A stretch of DNA of 64,000 nt from CAIRDP01 sp037138335 (GTDB lineage Bacteria; Bacteroidota; Bacteroidia; Bacteroidales; FEN-979). Positions 34,336 through 43,726 of the stretch are shown here, in pieces. The first letter of the stretch is position 1; the number at the start of each line of letters is the position of its first letter. The notes under the pieces were generated by a model that was given only the letters and a program-made list of their open reading frames with translations, ran no database searches and had not been told where the DNA came from. The translations under genes and the position numbers were made by a program. The stretch is taken from contig JBAXIO010000017.1 of the NCBI GenBank assembly GCA_037138335.1, positions 22,228 to 86,227 of the forward strand, in the 5' to 3' direction.

Positions 34336-36699
34336 ATGACCGATAGAATAAAGAGATTGAGGGAGCAGAGCCTCAATGCTGTGAACTGCATAAGTGCCGA
34401 ACGTGCGGTACTCATTACTGAATTTTACGAATCAGGGATCGACAGGCAGGTTTCTGTGCCGGTATGCAGGGCAATGGGCTTAGACCATATTCTCAGCCAT
34501 AAAGCCATCTGCATCAACGACGGAGAGCTCATTGTCGGCGAGAGGGGGCCTTCCCCAAAAGCCTGTCCGACTTATCCCGAAATATGCCTGCACAGCCTTG
34601 AAGACCTTGAAATTCTTGATACCCGAAAAAAAGTTTCATTTAAGGTCGATGATGAAGTCCGCAGTGTTTATGCCGGTAAAATTATCCCTTTCTGGACAGG
34701 GCACAGCAACCGCGAACGGATCATGAACGCTTTGCCTACAGAATGGCTGGCTGCATACAGGGCCGGAGTTTTTACTGAATTCCAGGAACAAAGGGCGCCC
34801 GGGCATACCGTGCTGGGAAGCAAGATATACCGCCTTGGCATGAATGATCTTATGAAACAGGTCAGGGAAGAAATTACCAAACTTGATTTCCTTGGTGATG
34901 CCTTTGCCTTTGAAAAGAGGGAGGAACTGAAAGCCATGGAGATCGCGGCCAATGCCCTGGTAAAATTTGCGGAACGGTATGCTATGGAACTTGAGAGTCT
35001 CGCAAATGAGGAAAACGATGAGTCGAGGAAATCTGAATTGCTGAACATGGCCGCCATAAGCCGCCATGTTCCTGCCGATGCTCCCCGTACCCTGCACGAA
35101 GCCCTTCAATATTACTGGTTTGTCCACCTGGCCGTCATCACCGAATTAAACCCGTGGGATTCCTTTAACCCCGGCCGGCTTGACCAGCACCTCCTGCCCT
35201 TTTTCAGGAAGGACATTCAGGAAGGCTTGATAACAAGGGATACTGCGGTTGAACTTCTCCAAAACTTCTGGATCAAATTCAACAACCACCCTGCCCCACC
35301 GAAAGTCGGGGTTACGGCCCTTGAAAGCAATACATATACCGATTTCTGCCTGATCAACCTGGGTGGTGTAAAACCCGACGGATCGGATGCCGTTAACGAA
35401 CTTACATATATCCTTCTCGATGTTATCGAGGAAATGAGGCTGCTTCAGCCCAGTTCCATGGTACAGGTAAGCAAAAAAAATCCCGAAAATTTTATCAGGA
35501 GAACCCTGCAGATCACAAAAACGGGATTCGGACAGCCTTCTTTTTTTAATACAGATGCTATCATCCAGGAGCTCGTCAGGCAGGGCAAGCAACTTGAAGA
35601 TGCAAGGAACGGGGGCGCCAGCGGCTGTGTTGAAGCCGGGGCCTTTGGTACCGAAGCCTATATACTTTCGGGCTATTTCAACCTGGTAAAGGTTCTGGAA
35701 CTTACCCTGAACAACGGGTTCGATAAGCGTACAAATAAGCAGGCAGGTATGAGAACCGGCGATCCCGAACTGTTCATCTCCTTTGAAGAACTGATGAACG
35801 CCTTTGAGCAGCAGCTTCAATATCTTACGGCTGTTAAAATGAGGGGAAATAATATGATCCACAGGATCTTTGCTGATTTCATGCCGGTACCTTTCCTGAG
35901 CCTGCTCATAGATGACTGCATAACCAACGGCAGGGATTATAATGCAGGAGGTGCAAGATACAATACCACATACATCCAGGGCGTAGGTCTCGGAAGCCTC
36001 ACCGACTCGCTTACCGCAATCAAATACCATGTCTTTGAAAAGAAGACTATTTCCATGAGCGGCCTGCTCAAGGCTCTTGCAGCTGATTTTGAGAACTTCG
36101 AAGAATTCAGGAAGGAACTGGTATACCATACACCCAAATACGGGAATGATGACGATTATGCCGATGACCAGGCCCGGCTTGTATTCCGCATGTTTTTTGA
36201 TGCCGTCGACGGAAGGCCTACTTCCATAGGAGGAATTCACAGGATCAATATGCTGCCGACGACCTCGCATGTTTACTTTGGCAGCGTTATCGGGGCCCTG
36301 CCTGATGGCAGAAAAGCTAAACAGCCCCTTTCGGAAGGGATCTCACCTTTCCAGGGCGCCGATCACAAAGGCCCTACGGCAGTGCTGAAATCGGCTTCCA
36401 AGATCGATCACCTTCTCACCGGGGGCACCCTGCTTAACCAGAAATTCGCCCCCTCCTTCTTTGAAGGAGATGAAGCGATCAACAAGCTTACCAGCCTGAT
36501 ACGTGCATATTTCAGAATGGACGGGCACCATATCCAGTTCAATGTTGTGTCAGCGGAAACCCTGAAGGATGCACAAAAACATCCCGAGAAACACAGGGAC
36601 CTGATTGTACGTGTTGCCGGGTACAGCGATTACTTTAATGACCTGGGGGAAGATCTTCAGAATGAGATTATCAGGAGGACAGAACACGAAGGATTTTAA
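34336..36699 (+). CDS. hypD: Glycyl radical enzyme, trans-4-hydroxy-L-proline dehydratase type
   Basis: 787 residues. The thiyl Cys is C431 in GGASGCVEAG with E433 as general acid/base, and the glycyl radical is G762 in IVRVAGYSDYF. D275 (NPWDSFNPG), H157 (RAPGHTV) and Y447 (YILSGYFN) complete a pocket. All these sit exactly three positions below the catalytic and substrate residues I recall for Clostridioides difficile HypD, and long blocks match it as well (EWLAAYRAG, PQPSSMVQVSKK-like, GGTLLNQKFAPS). The reaction would be radical dehydration of hydroxyproline to pyrroline-5-carboxylate. No proC-like reductase is seen nearby. The partner activase is immediately upstream. The name should not be confused with the hydrogenase maturation hypD. 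Confidence 0.87.
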   Translation: MTDRIKRLREQSLNAVNCISAERAVLITEFYESGIDRQVSVPVCRAMGLDHILSHKAICINDGELIVGERGPSPKACPTYPEICLHSLEDLEILDTRKKVSFKVDDEVRSVYAGKIIPFWTGHSNRERIMNALPTEWLAAYRAGVFTEFQEQRAPGHTVLGSKIYRLGMNDLMKQVREEITKLDFLGDAFAFEKREELKAMEIAANALVKFAERYAMELESLANEENDESRKSELLNMAAISRHVPADAPRTLHEALQYYWFVHLAVITELNPWDSFNPGRLDQHLLPFFRKDIQEGLITRDTAVELLQNFWIKFNNHPAPPKVGVTALESNTYTDFCLINLGGVKPDGSDAVNELTYILLDVIEEMRLLQPSSMVQVSKKNPENFIRRTLQITKTGFGQPSFFNTDAIIQELVRQGKQLEDARNGGASGCVEAGAFGTEAYILSGYFNLVKVLELTLNNGFDKRTNKQAGMRTGDPELFISFEELMNAFEQQLQYLTAVKMRGNNMIHRIFADFMPVPFLSLLIDDCITNGRDYNAGGARYNTTYIQGVGLGSLTDSLTAIKYHVFEKKTISMSGLLKALAADFENFEEFRKELVYHTPKYGNDDDYADDQARLVFRMFFDAVDGRPTSIGGIHRINMLPTTSHVYFGSVIGALPDGRKAKQPLSEGISPFQGADHKGPTAVLKSASKIDHLLTGGTLLNQKFAPSFFEGDEAINKLTSLIRAYFRMDGHHIQFNVVSAETLKDAQKHPEKHRDLIVRVAGYSDYFNDLGEDLQNEIIRRTEHEGF

Positions 36700-36732
36700 T
36701 TTAATCCGGCAGTGGCCGGCAATTCAAAGGAT

Positions 36733-39144
36733 ATGAGAAAAATAACCAGAATCGTTTCAGACCTTTTGTCAGCGGCCTGCTTCTTACTGTTCAGCATCCA
36801 GGGACTGTCAGCCCAGGATATGTTCATGGGAAATTTCAAGTCGATGACGCATTCGGGCCCCTCGGTAATCATCAAGGCTGGCAATGCGGTCGTCGGGGTC
36901 ACATACTACTCCCCTGGGATTATCCGCATCAGGATTGACAAGGATCTCAGCGCTTCTGATTTTTCCTATGCCGTGGTTGCAAAACCTTTACCCGGCGGTT
37001 TCGATGTCAAGGAGAGTCCTGAAAAGATTATACTTTCCACAGATTCACTAAAGATTGAAATACAGAAGAATCCCATCCGCATACAAATAAAAAATAAAAC
37101 CGGCAGGGTCCTCTCGGAAGAATATGCCCCGTTTGGCACAGGATGGCAGGGGCCTGAAATCACATGTTACCGCAGGCTTTTTCCCGATGAGAAATTTATC
37201 GGGCTGGGTGAAAAAACCGGGAACCTGAACAGGCGCGACAATAAATACGAGATGTGGAACTCCGATGTGCCTGCATATGCTGCCAATGCCGACCCTCTGT
37301 ATGTAAGCATACCTTTTTTCATTGGCATACACGACAGCCTGACTTACGGGATCTTCCTCGATAATTCTTCCCGTACAAAGTTTGATTTTGCCGCCTCCAC
37401 CGACAATCGTTTCAGCCGTTTCTCCGTTGCAGAAGGCGAGCTGAATTATTATTTTTTCGGGGCATCCACTGTTGCCGGGATACTTCAAGATTATACCTGG
37501 CTGACCGGCCGCACTCCCCTTCCCCCATACTGGAGCCTTGGTTTCCAGCAGTCCAGGTGGAGCTATTATCCTGATACGGAGGTTCTTGATGTAGCCCGGC
37601 AATTCAGGGCCAAGAAGATCCCCTGCGATATGATCTATCTCGACATCGACTACATGGATGCCTATAAGATCTTTACCTGGAACCCCAAAGGGTTTGCTGA
37701 TCCCAAAGCCCTTATCTCGGAACTCAGGGCCATGGGCTTTCATCTTGGAACCATTGTGGATCCGGGGATTAAAGTCGAACCAGGGTATTTTGCCTATGAT
37801 GAAGGCCTGAAAAATGATTATTTTGTCAAGTACCCCGACGGGGTGAAGTATATCGGGAGCGTTTGGCCCGGGAGGTGCCATTTTCCTGATTTCACCATTG
37901 AAGCAGTCAGGCAATGGTGGGGATCATCCTTTAAGCATCTTGTAGATCCCGGTGTTGAAGGGTTCTGGAACGATATGAATGAACCCTCGGCCTGGGGGCA
38001 GAATATTCCCGACATTGTTCATTTTGATTTTGACGGGCATGGGGCCAGTATGAAACAAGCCCATAATGTATACGGGCTTAATATGTCGCGCGCGACCTAT
38101 GAAGGAACAAAAAAACTACTGAACGGCAAACGCCCCTTTGTCCTCACCCGTGCAGGATATGCCGGGATACAGAGATATTCGGCCGTATGGACAGGCGACA
38201 ACGTTGCAAGCGATGAACACATGCTGTTGTCGGCAAGAATGGTAAACAGCCTGGGGCTTTCGGGTCTCAGCTTCGTAGGACCCGATATGGGAGGCTTTAT
38301 GGAATCTCCTTCCAAGGAGTTATTCCTGCGCTGGATGTCCATGGGGGTCTATACACCGTTCTTCAGGAACCATGCGGCCAAAGGGACGAACAGGAAAGAA
38401 CCCTGGTCGCTGGGTGAGGGGGTTGAGGAAACTTCGATTAAGCTTATCTCCCAGCGGTACCGCCTGCTGCCGTATATTTATTCGGCATTTTATACTTCGA
38501 CTCAAAATGGATTGCCTGTCGCAAGGAGCCTGGCAATAAACTATACTAACGATGAAAAGATCTGGTGGTGGAAATACCAGGAAGAATACCTTTTTGGCGA
38601 TAACCTTCTGATCGCGCCGGTTTCCAGCACTCAGAACCTGGCCAGGGTCTATCTTCCCGAAGGCGGCTGGTACCGGCTTTCAAGCGGTGATTTTTACAGG
38701 GGCAAACAGGAAGTGAATGTTGAAGCCCCCCTTGATGACCTTCCTGTATTTGTGAAAGCATCAGGCATTATCCCGATGCAATCGGTGATCCAGAACACAT
38801 CTGAAAAACCCTCCGACACCCTGGACCTGCATATTTATGCAGGTAGAAATACCAGTAGTTTTGTTTATTACGAGGATGACGGACAAACCTATAATTATGA
38901 GAACGGATCGTATTGCAAACGTGTTATCACGTTTAACCCTGCAGGGAAAACCCTTGTGATCGGAAAGGCCGAGGGGACCTTTATATCGAAATTCACAAAG
39001 CTGAAACTTGTATTGCATGCATTCCCCGGTTTATCACGTCTCAGGCTGAACAGCAACGAAATTCCCGTTCAGAAATCGGATCATTTTGTGCAATCAGCTG
39101 TAATTTCCATGAATCAGGATGAATTAAACATACATTTTGAGTAA
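36733..39144 (+). CDS. Secreted GH31 alpha-glucosidase
   Basis: 803 residues from ATG 36733 with a signal peptide (SDLLSAACFLLFSIQGLSAQ). GH31 blocks are clear: GLGEKTGNLNRR, WSLGFQQSRWSYYPD, IPCDMIYLDIDYMD, nucleophile D414 in GFWNDMNEPSAWG, RAGYAGIQRYSAVWTGDN, GLSFVGPDMGGF, then FFRNHAAKGTNRKEPW. It cleaves terminal alpha-linked glucose (or xylose/galactose in sister groups) from oligosaccharides; the NDMNEPS type suggests alpha-glucosidase. It is followed after 3 bp by a sugar-type MFS transporter, so product uptake is likely coupled. Confidence 0.93.
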   Translation: MRKITRIVSDLLSAACFLLFSIQGLSAQDMFMGNFKSMTHSGPSVIIKAGNAVVGVTYYSPGIIRIRIDKDLSASDFSYAVVAKPLPGGFDVKESPEKIILSTDSLKIEIQKNPIRIQIKNKTGRVLSEEYAPFGTGWQGPEITCYRRLFPDEKFIGLGEKTGNLNRRDNKYEMWNSDVPAYAANADPLYVSIPFFIGIHDSLTYGIFLDNSSRTKFDFAASTDNRFSRFSVAEGELNYYFFGASTVAGILQDYTWLTGRTPLPPYWSLGFQQSRWSYYPDTEVLDVARQFRAKKIPCDMIYLDIDYMDAYKIFTWNPKGFADPKALISELRAMGFHLGTIVDPGIKVEPGYFAYDEGLKNDYFVKYPDGVKYIGSVWPGRCHFPDFTIEAVRQWWGSSFKHLVDPGVEGFWNDMNEPSAWGQNIPDIVHFDFDGHGASMKQAHNVYGLNMSRATYEGTKKLLNGKRPFVLTRAGYAGIQRYSAVWTGDNVASDEHMLLSARMVNSLGLSGLSFVGPDMGGFMESPSKELFLRWMSMGVYTPFFRNHAAKGTNRKEPWSLGEGVEETSIKLISQRYRLLPYIYSAFYTSTQNGLPVARSLAINYTNDEKIWWWKYQEEYLFGDNLLIAPVSSTQNLARVYLPEGGWYRLSSGDFYRGKQEVNVEAPLDDLPVFVKASGIIPMQSVIQNTSEKPSDTLDLHIYAGRNTSSFVYYEDDGQTYNYENGSYCKRVITFNPAGKTLVIGKAEGTFISKFTKLKLVLHAFPGLSRLRLNSNEIPVQKSDHFVQSAVISMNQDELNIHFE

Positions 39145-39147
39145 GAC

Positions 39148-40317
39148 ATGGTTCCTGGTAATCATCATGTAAGAAAAACACCTTTTGCCTTATATACGGC
39201 TTTTTTTACCGCAGGCCTTATTGAAATCCTTTTCCCAAGGCTAAACTGGCAGATAAGTTTCCTTTACCTTGATGCATATTACCTGCGTATACTCACTTTT
39301 GCAGGTCTTATAATACTCTCCCTCCTATCGGTTGCTTTTGGTTTGCTGAAGCCGTCGGGGAACAAACGCCGTAAACTTTTAATTGGAATTCTTGTTGTAC
39401 TCACCGGACTGCTTATTCCACTGATAAACATAAAATCGGTGAACGTTGTTTTGCTTGCCGACCTGTTTTTATTTTCGGGAAGCATGTTTATTCAGATTGC
39501 CGGACTTCAGGCGGTGTTTGTACCAGACGATAACACTAAGAATGCACAGAGGATAGTGGCGGTTTACCTTGTTAAGTCGGCAGGGCTCATTGTTGGCCTG
39601 CTTATCCCCTCCCTTCTGCCCGGGACAGGAATATATGAAAGCAAACTGCTGCTGTTGTTGTCTGTCCTTATTCTTCTTTTATCACTGGCATTATTGTTCT
39701 TTCTCCCCTTCCCCGGGCAGGAAGAGGCAGGGTTGGGAAACCGGGGCAAAAACATCCTGGTAAAGCTTATTTCCGATAAATTTATTTTCCTGGTTCTGGG
39801 GGGGCTTATCGTGTATGCCGGGACAGAATACTGCCTGATTGAGATGATCCCATTTTATTTTTCAGAAACATTCGGGATAAAAATTATGCAAACGCTTATT
39901 CCCGGGGCAGGCATATTCATGTTTTCTTTTTTTGTGGGGAGATTGGCCTGTTTACTGATCATTGGAAGGATTAAACCTGAAATTGTTTTTCTCCTGAGCA
40001 GCCTGTTGTGCATTTTTGGTTTATTTACAATTTTCATAGGGCAAAAATACCTTTCGCTTGCAGCCTCGGTCATGATAGGGCTCGGCGCTTCATGTATTTT
40101 TCCGCTGATGATCTACCTGGCTCTTAACCGGATACAGGAAGGAAGGATTGTATTGATTGGATTGATGATTGCGACGATCCCTATCGGTGCATTATTCCCC
40201 TCCTTCATGTGGGCGGTAGCAGATTCGGTTTCAATCGCCATAAGTTTTGTTGTTCCTGTCTTCTGCATGTTTTACATTACATGGATTGCAATCATGCAGG
40301 TAAGAAGGAGAGGATAA
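39148..40317 (+). CDS. MFS transporter, sugar/fucose-permease-like
   Basis: 389 residues with about twelve membrane helices in two halves. The first half includes YLRILTFAGLIILSLLSVAFGL and ADLFLFSGSMFIQIAGLQAV; the second contains FLVLGGLIVYAGTEYCLIEMIPFYFSE, with the acidic residues typical of FucP-like carriers. It likely imports a monosaccharide with protons. The start lies 3 bp after the GH31 stop, which implies uptake of the GH31 product. Confidence 0.82.
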   Translation: MVPGNHHVRKTPFALYTAFFTAGLIEILFPRLNWQISFLYLDAYYLRILTFAGLIILSLLSVAFGLLKPSGNKRRKLLIGILVVLTGLLIPLINIKSVNVVLLADLFLFSGSMFIQIAGLQAVFVPDDNTKNAQRIVAVYLVKSAGLIVGLLIPSLLPGTGIYESKLLLLLSVLILLLSLALLFFLPFPGQEEAGLGNRGKNILVKLISDKFIFLVLGGLIVYAGTEYCLIEMIPFYFSETFGIKIMQTLIPGAGIFMFSFFVGRLACLLIIGRIKPEIVFLLSSLLCIFGLFTIFIGQKYLSLAASVMIGLGASCIFPLMIYLALNRIQEGRIVLIGLMIATIPIGALFPSFMWAVADSVSIAISFVVPVFCMFYITWIAIMQVRRRG

Positions 40318-40358
40318 TATCAGGCATCATGCTGAGAATCATTATTTAAGATGTTGAA

Positions 40359-42977
40359 ATGAGAAACCTGGTTTTAATTCCCTTGTCATTCATACTGCTG
40401 GCTTCAGCCGCCTGCCACAGAGGAGAGCATTTCCTTAAAGATCAAGCATACCGTAAAAAGGTTGATGCCCGGTATGAGAAACAAAAACTTCTCGGGAAAA
40501 ACCGTTATGAGCAAGTATTCAAAATTTCTGATCAGGAAATGCCCCTGAAAGAAAAGGAAGCCCTGCAATTCCTGCTTGCATATTCTTCCCTGAATGATAT
40601 CGCCGACTATGATGGGGATTTCTTTTTAAAAAATGTCAGGTCTTCTTTTGCAGCCAGGGATACTTTTTCATGGGGGAAGACCCTGCCTGAGGAACTGTTT
40701 CGTCATTTCGTGCTCCCGATAAGGGTGAACAATGAAAACCTTGACACCTCACGCATGGTGTTTCTTGGCGAATTGAAGGACAGGATCAGGAAGATGAGCA
40801 TGAAAGATGCCGTGATCGAAGTCAACCATTGGTGCCATGAGAAAGTAACCTACAGGGGCAGTGATGACAGGACATCCTCTCCACTAGCCACGGTAAGGAC
40901 CGCCTACGGACGTTGCGGGGAAGAATCGACATTTACGGTTGCTGCCCTGCGCTCTGTTTGTATCCCGGCCAGGCAATGTTACACTCCACGCTGGGCACAT
41001 TCCGACGACAACCATGCATGGGTGGAGGTATGGATTGACGGGAAATGGAATTATATCGGAGCCTGTGAACCCGAGCCGGTTCCCGGGGTGGCCTGGTTTA
41101 CAGCCCCGGCGAAAAGGGCCATGCTTGTCAGCACCAACGTTTTTGGCGATTACGAAGGTCTTGAGGATGTTTTACTTAAAGATGAACGATATACCAGGAT
41201 CAACATCCTGCCAAACTACGCTGTAACGAAGCGGATCTTTGTTTTGGTGAGGGATACATCGGGAAAACCAGCCGACAGCGCTGCAGTGGAATTTCAGTTG
41301 TACAATTACGCCGAGTTCTATCCTTTGCAAAGGACATATACTGATACTAAGGGCTTATGCAGCTTCCAGACCGGATTTGGGGACCTGATCGTTTGGGCTT
41401 CTAAAAACGGGAGATATGCTTTCAGGAAAATCACAGTAAAATCAGTCGACACGGTTGCCCTGGAAATATCATTGAAGCCGGGCAGGGAATACTGCCTGCA
41501 GGAAGATCTTGTTCCCCCTCCTGAAATCCCGCTTACTTTCGTTTTGCCTGACTCATTGAAAACTGCCAACACCAAAAGGCTTGATTTTGAAGATAAACTA
41601 AGGTCGGCTTATGAAGCAACATTCATAGACAGCTCAAAATCATACAGGATTGCCGCAACATTAAAACTGGATCCCGATACGCTTTGGCAATTCCTCAGGG
41701 AAAGCCGCGGCAATTACAGGACGATTATCGATTTTGCAGGCTCGGCCAGCAAATCCGGAAGGAACCTGCTGTTTCCCCTTCTTTCCGTCATCTCTTTAAA
41801 AGACATGAGGGATGTAACTTTTGAGGTGTTGATGGACAATATAAATTATACTGTTTGCCCCGGCAGCGCTGGAAAGGACAGGGATATATTTTATAAATAC
41901 CTCTTAAATCCCCGGGTGGACAATGAATGGTTAAGGCCTTATAAATCATATCTGTTTAAATGCTTTGACGGAAGTTTCAGGGCTAAGGCCGCAACTGATC
42001 CTGCCATACTTGCTGAATGGGTTAAAACGAATATTCAAACAGACAATAAAGCGAATTACAGCAAGGCTCCCCTCTCGCCTATCGGGGTTTATGAATTGAA
42101 AGTCGCTGACCCCCATTCCAGGGATATCTTCTTTGTGGCAGCATGCAGAAGCCTTGGTGTTGCTGCCCGACTGGAGCCCGGCACACGCCTTCCCCAGTAT
42201 TATTTCAACAATGCCTGGCATGATGTGCAATTTGATCCCAAAACACCCTCGCCCGGCGACAGGTTCAGGCTCCTCCTGGATTCGGATCCGAAGAATAACC
42301 GAAGGCCTGAATATTTTATCCATTTCACACTGGAAAAATTTGAAGATGGCTTTTTCAGGTCCCTTGATTATGAGACTGACCCCCGCCTTGGAAGTTTCCC
42401 CTGTGAACTTGACCTGGCGCAAGGCTATTACCTCATGGTGACCGGGAACCGGCTTAAGGACGGAACCGTGCTTTCAAGCCTCTCTTTCTTCAACCTAAAC
42501 CCGGGAAAGGAAATTAAACAGCAGATCAGCCTTCGCAAAGAACCGGCCCCTTCGGTTCTAGGGAAGATGGATCCTAAGACCCTCTTATCTGTTCTGCCCC
42601 AGGCTGGCCCTTTTGTTATGGGAAACCTGGTTTTGGCCTGGATGGAGCCCGGTAAAGAGCCCACCAGGCATTTGATCGCCGATCTGAAAGCAAAAAAGAA
42701 GGAACTGGAAAAGAAGAACATCAGGTTGTTTTTCCTGTTCAGGGATGATAAAGAAGAAACCGATTTTATCAAAGAGGTGTCAGCTGACATGCCTTCAGGT
42801 TCCTCATGCATGGTATCGCCGGTTCAACTCATAAAACTTATTTCAGACAATACCGGCATGGGAACTGTCGCTTCTTTCCCCCTCGTCACGGTAATCAATT
42901 TTAAAGGCGAGGTTTTATATCTTTCGCAGGGTTACCGTATCGGTATCAGCGACGATCTTATAAAATTGCTCCATTGA
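40359..42977 (+). CDS. Lipoprotein with transglutaminase-like domain
   Basis: 872 residues. The lipoprotein signal ends at a Cys in LSFILLASAACHRGEH. The transglutaminase-like core has C186 in YGRCGEESTFTVAALR and H219 in DDNHAWVEVWIDGKWNYIG; the usual third residue, Asp, is not obvious, the segment there reading GACEPEP. A carboxypeptidase-like beta domain at about 285-375 (LVRDTSGKPADSAAVEFQLY) follows, and the rest has a second papain/thioredoxin-like layout ending in VTVINFKGEVLYLSQGY. It could be a peptidase of glycopeptides at the outer membrane. Function is not established. Confidence 0.78.
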   Translation: MRNLVLIPLSFILLASAACHRGEHFLKDQAYRKKVDARYEKQKLLGKNRYEQVFKISDQEMPLKEKEALQFLLAYSSLNDIADYDGDFFLKNVRSSFAARDTFSWGKTLPEELFRHFVLPIRVNNENLDTSRMVFLGELKDRIRKMSMKDAVIEVNHWCHEKVTYRGSDDRTSSPLATVRTAYGRCGEESTFTVAALRSVCIPARQCYTPRWAHSDDNHAWVEVWIDGKWNYIGACEPEPVPGVAWFTAPAKRAMLVSTNVFGDYEGLEDVLLKDERYTRINILPNYAVTKRIFVLVRDTSGKPADSAAVEFQLYNYAEFYPLQRTYTDTKGLCSFQTGFGDLIVWASKNGRYAFRKITVKSVDTVALEISLKPGREYCLQEDLVPPPEIPLTFVLPDSLKTANTKRLDFEDKLRSAYEATFIDSSKSYRIAATLKLDPDTLWQFLRESRGNYRTIIDFAGSASKSGRNLLFPLLSVISLKDMRDVTFEVLMDNINYTVCPGSAGKDRDIFYKYLLNPRVDNEWLRPYKSYLFKCFDGSFRAKAATDPAILAEWVKTNIQTDNKANYSKAPLSPIGVYELKVADPHSRDIFFVAACRSLGVAARLEPGTRLPQYYFNNAWHDVQFDPKTPSPGDRFRLLLDSDPKNNRRPEYFIHFTLEKFEDGFFRSLDYETDPRLGSFPCELDLAQGYYLMVTGNRLKDGTVLSSLSFFNLNPGKEIKQQISLRKEPAPSVLGKMDPKTLLSVLPQAGPFVMGNLVLAWMEPGKEPTRHLIADLKAKKKELEKKNIRLFFLFRDDKEETDFIKEVSADMPSGSSCMVSPVQLIKLISDNTGMGTVASFPLVTVINFKGEVLYLSQGYRIGISDDLIKLLH

Positions 42978-43000
42978 TAGCACGTTAAAGGGTATAGAAG

Positions 43001-43726
43001 ATGCGATACTGGCAAACACGAAACGGAACTCAGGTTGAACGGCTTCTTTGGGGCTGGTCCAACGTATACCTCGTTTCATTCGACGGGCATGACGTCATGG
43101 TTGATACAGGCCCTGCAACCTTCTCGGGACTACTTCTTAAACGACTTGAAGTAATCGGTCTCAAACAGCTGGATGCCATCGTGTTAACACATACACATTT
43201 TGATCATACAGGCAGCGCAGCTATATTGAAGGAGAAGTACAAAATGCCTGTCATCGTTCACCGCTCTGAGGCAGGTTTCCTCGAATCAGGCCTCAGCCCG
43301 CTCCCACATGGTAATATGCCTGTTACAAGATTTTTATATAACCTTGGTGCTCCCAGGGTTGAGCATAAGTTCAAAGTCAGTGGTGTTCCAGGTGATGTGC
43401 TGGCGGATGACATTCTCGATTTAACAGTCTTTGGAATCAATGCAAGGCTTGTTCATACACCCGGGCACAGCATGGGCTCATGCAGCATGATCATCGACGA
43501 CCAGCTTGCGATAACCGGCGACACCTGCGTTTCACTCTTTCCGGGCAGGGCATTTCCTCCCTGGGCTGACGATGCAGCCAGCCTGTTAAAGAGCTGGAAA
43601 ACACTTCTCGATACAGGATGTGAATTGTTCCTGCCCGGGCATCATTGGACGATTTCAAGGGAAACTCTGGCGAAAGAATACGAACGCGTTTCTGAAAAGG
43701 GTGTCAGAGGCGCTGGGTCTCGATAA
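43001..43726 (+). CDS. MBL-fold metallo-hydrolase
   Basis: 241 residues with the metallo-beta-lactamase signature THTHFDHTG near 62-70, the second His in LVHTPGHSMGS, the bridging Asp in AITGDTCVS and a C-terminal LFLPGHHWTIS. This is the dinuclear zinc layout of glyoxalase II-like hydrolases. The substrate is unknown. The last 23 bases overlap the end of the convergent HmuY-like gene. Confidence 0.87.
   Translation: MRYWQTRNGTQVERLLWGWSNVYLVSFDGHDVMVDTGPATFSGLLLKRLEVIGLKQLDAIVLTHTHFDHTGSAAILKEKYKMPVIVHRSEAGFLESGLSPLPHGNMPVTRFLYNLGAPRVEHKFKVSGVPGDVLADDILDLTVFGINARLVHTPGHSMGSCSMIIDDQLAITGDTCVSLFPGRAFPPWADDAASLLKSWKTLLDTGCELFLPGHHWTISRETLAKEYERVSEKGVRGAGSR

Noticed and set aside
35146..36270. 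374-residue open frame on the minus strand opposite the glycyl radical enzyme
   Set aside because: It lies wholly within hypD, has no family resemblance and is cysteine/histidine-rich as expected of a reverse shadow.
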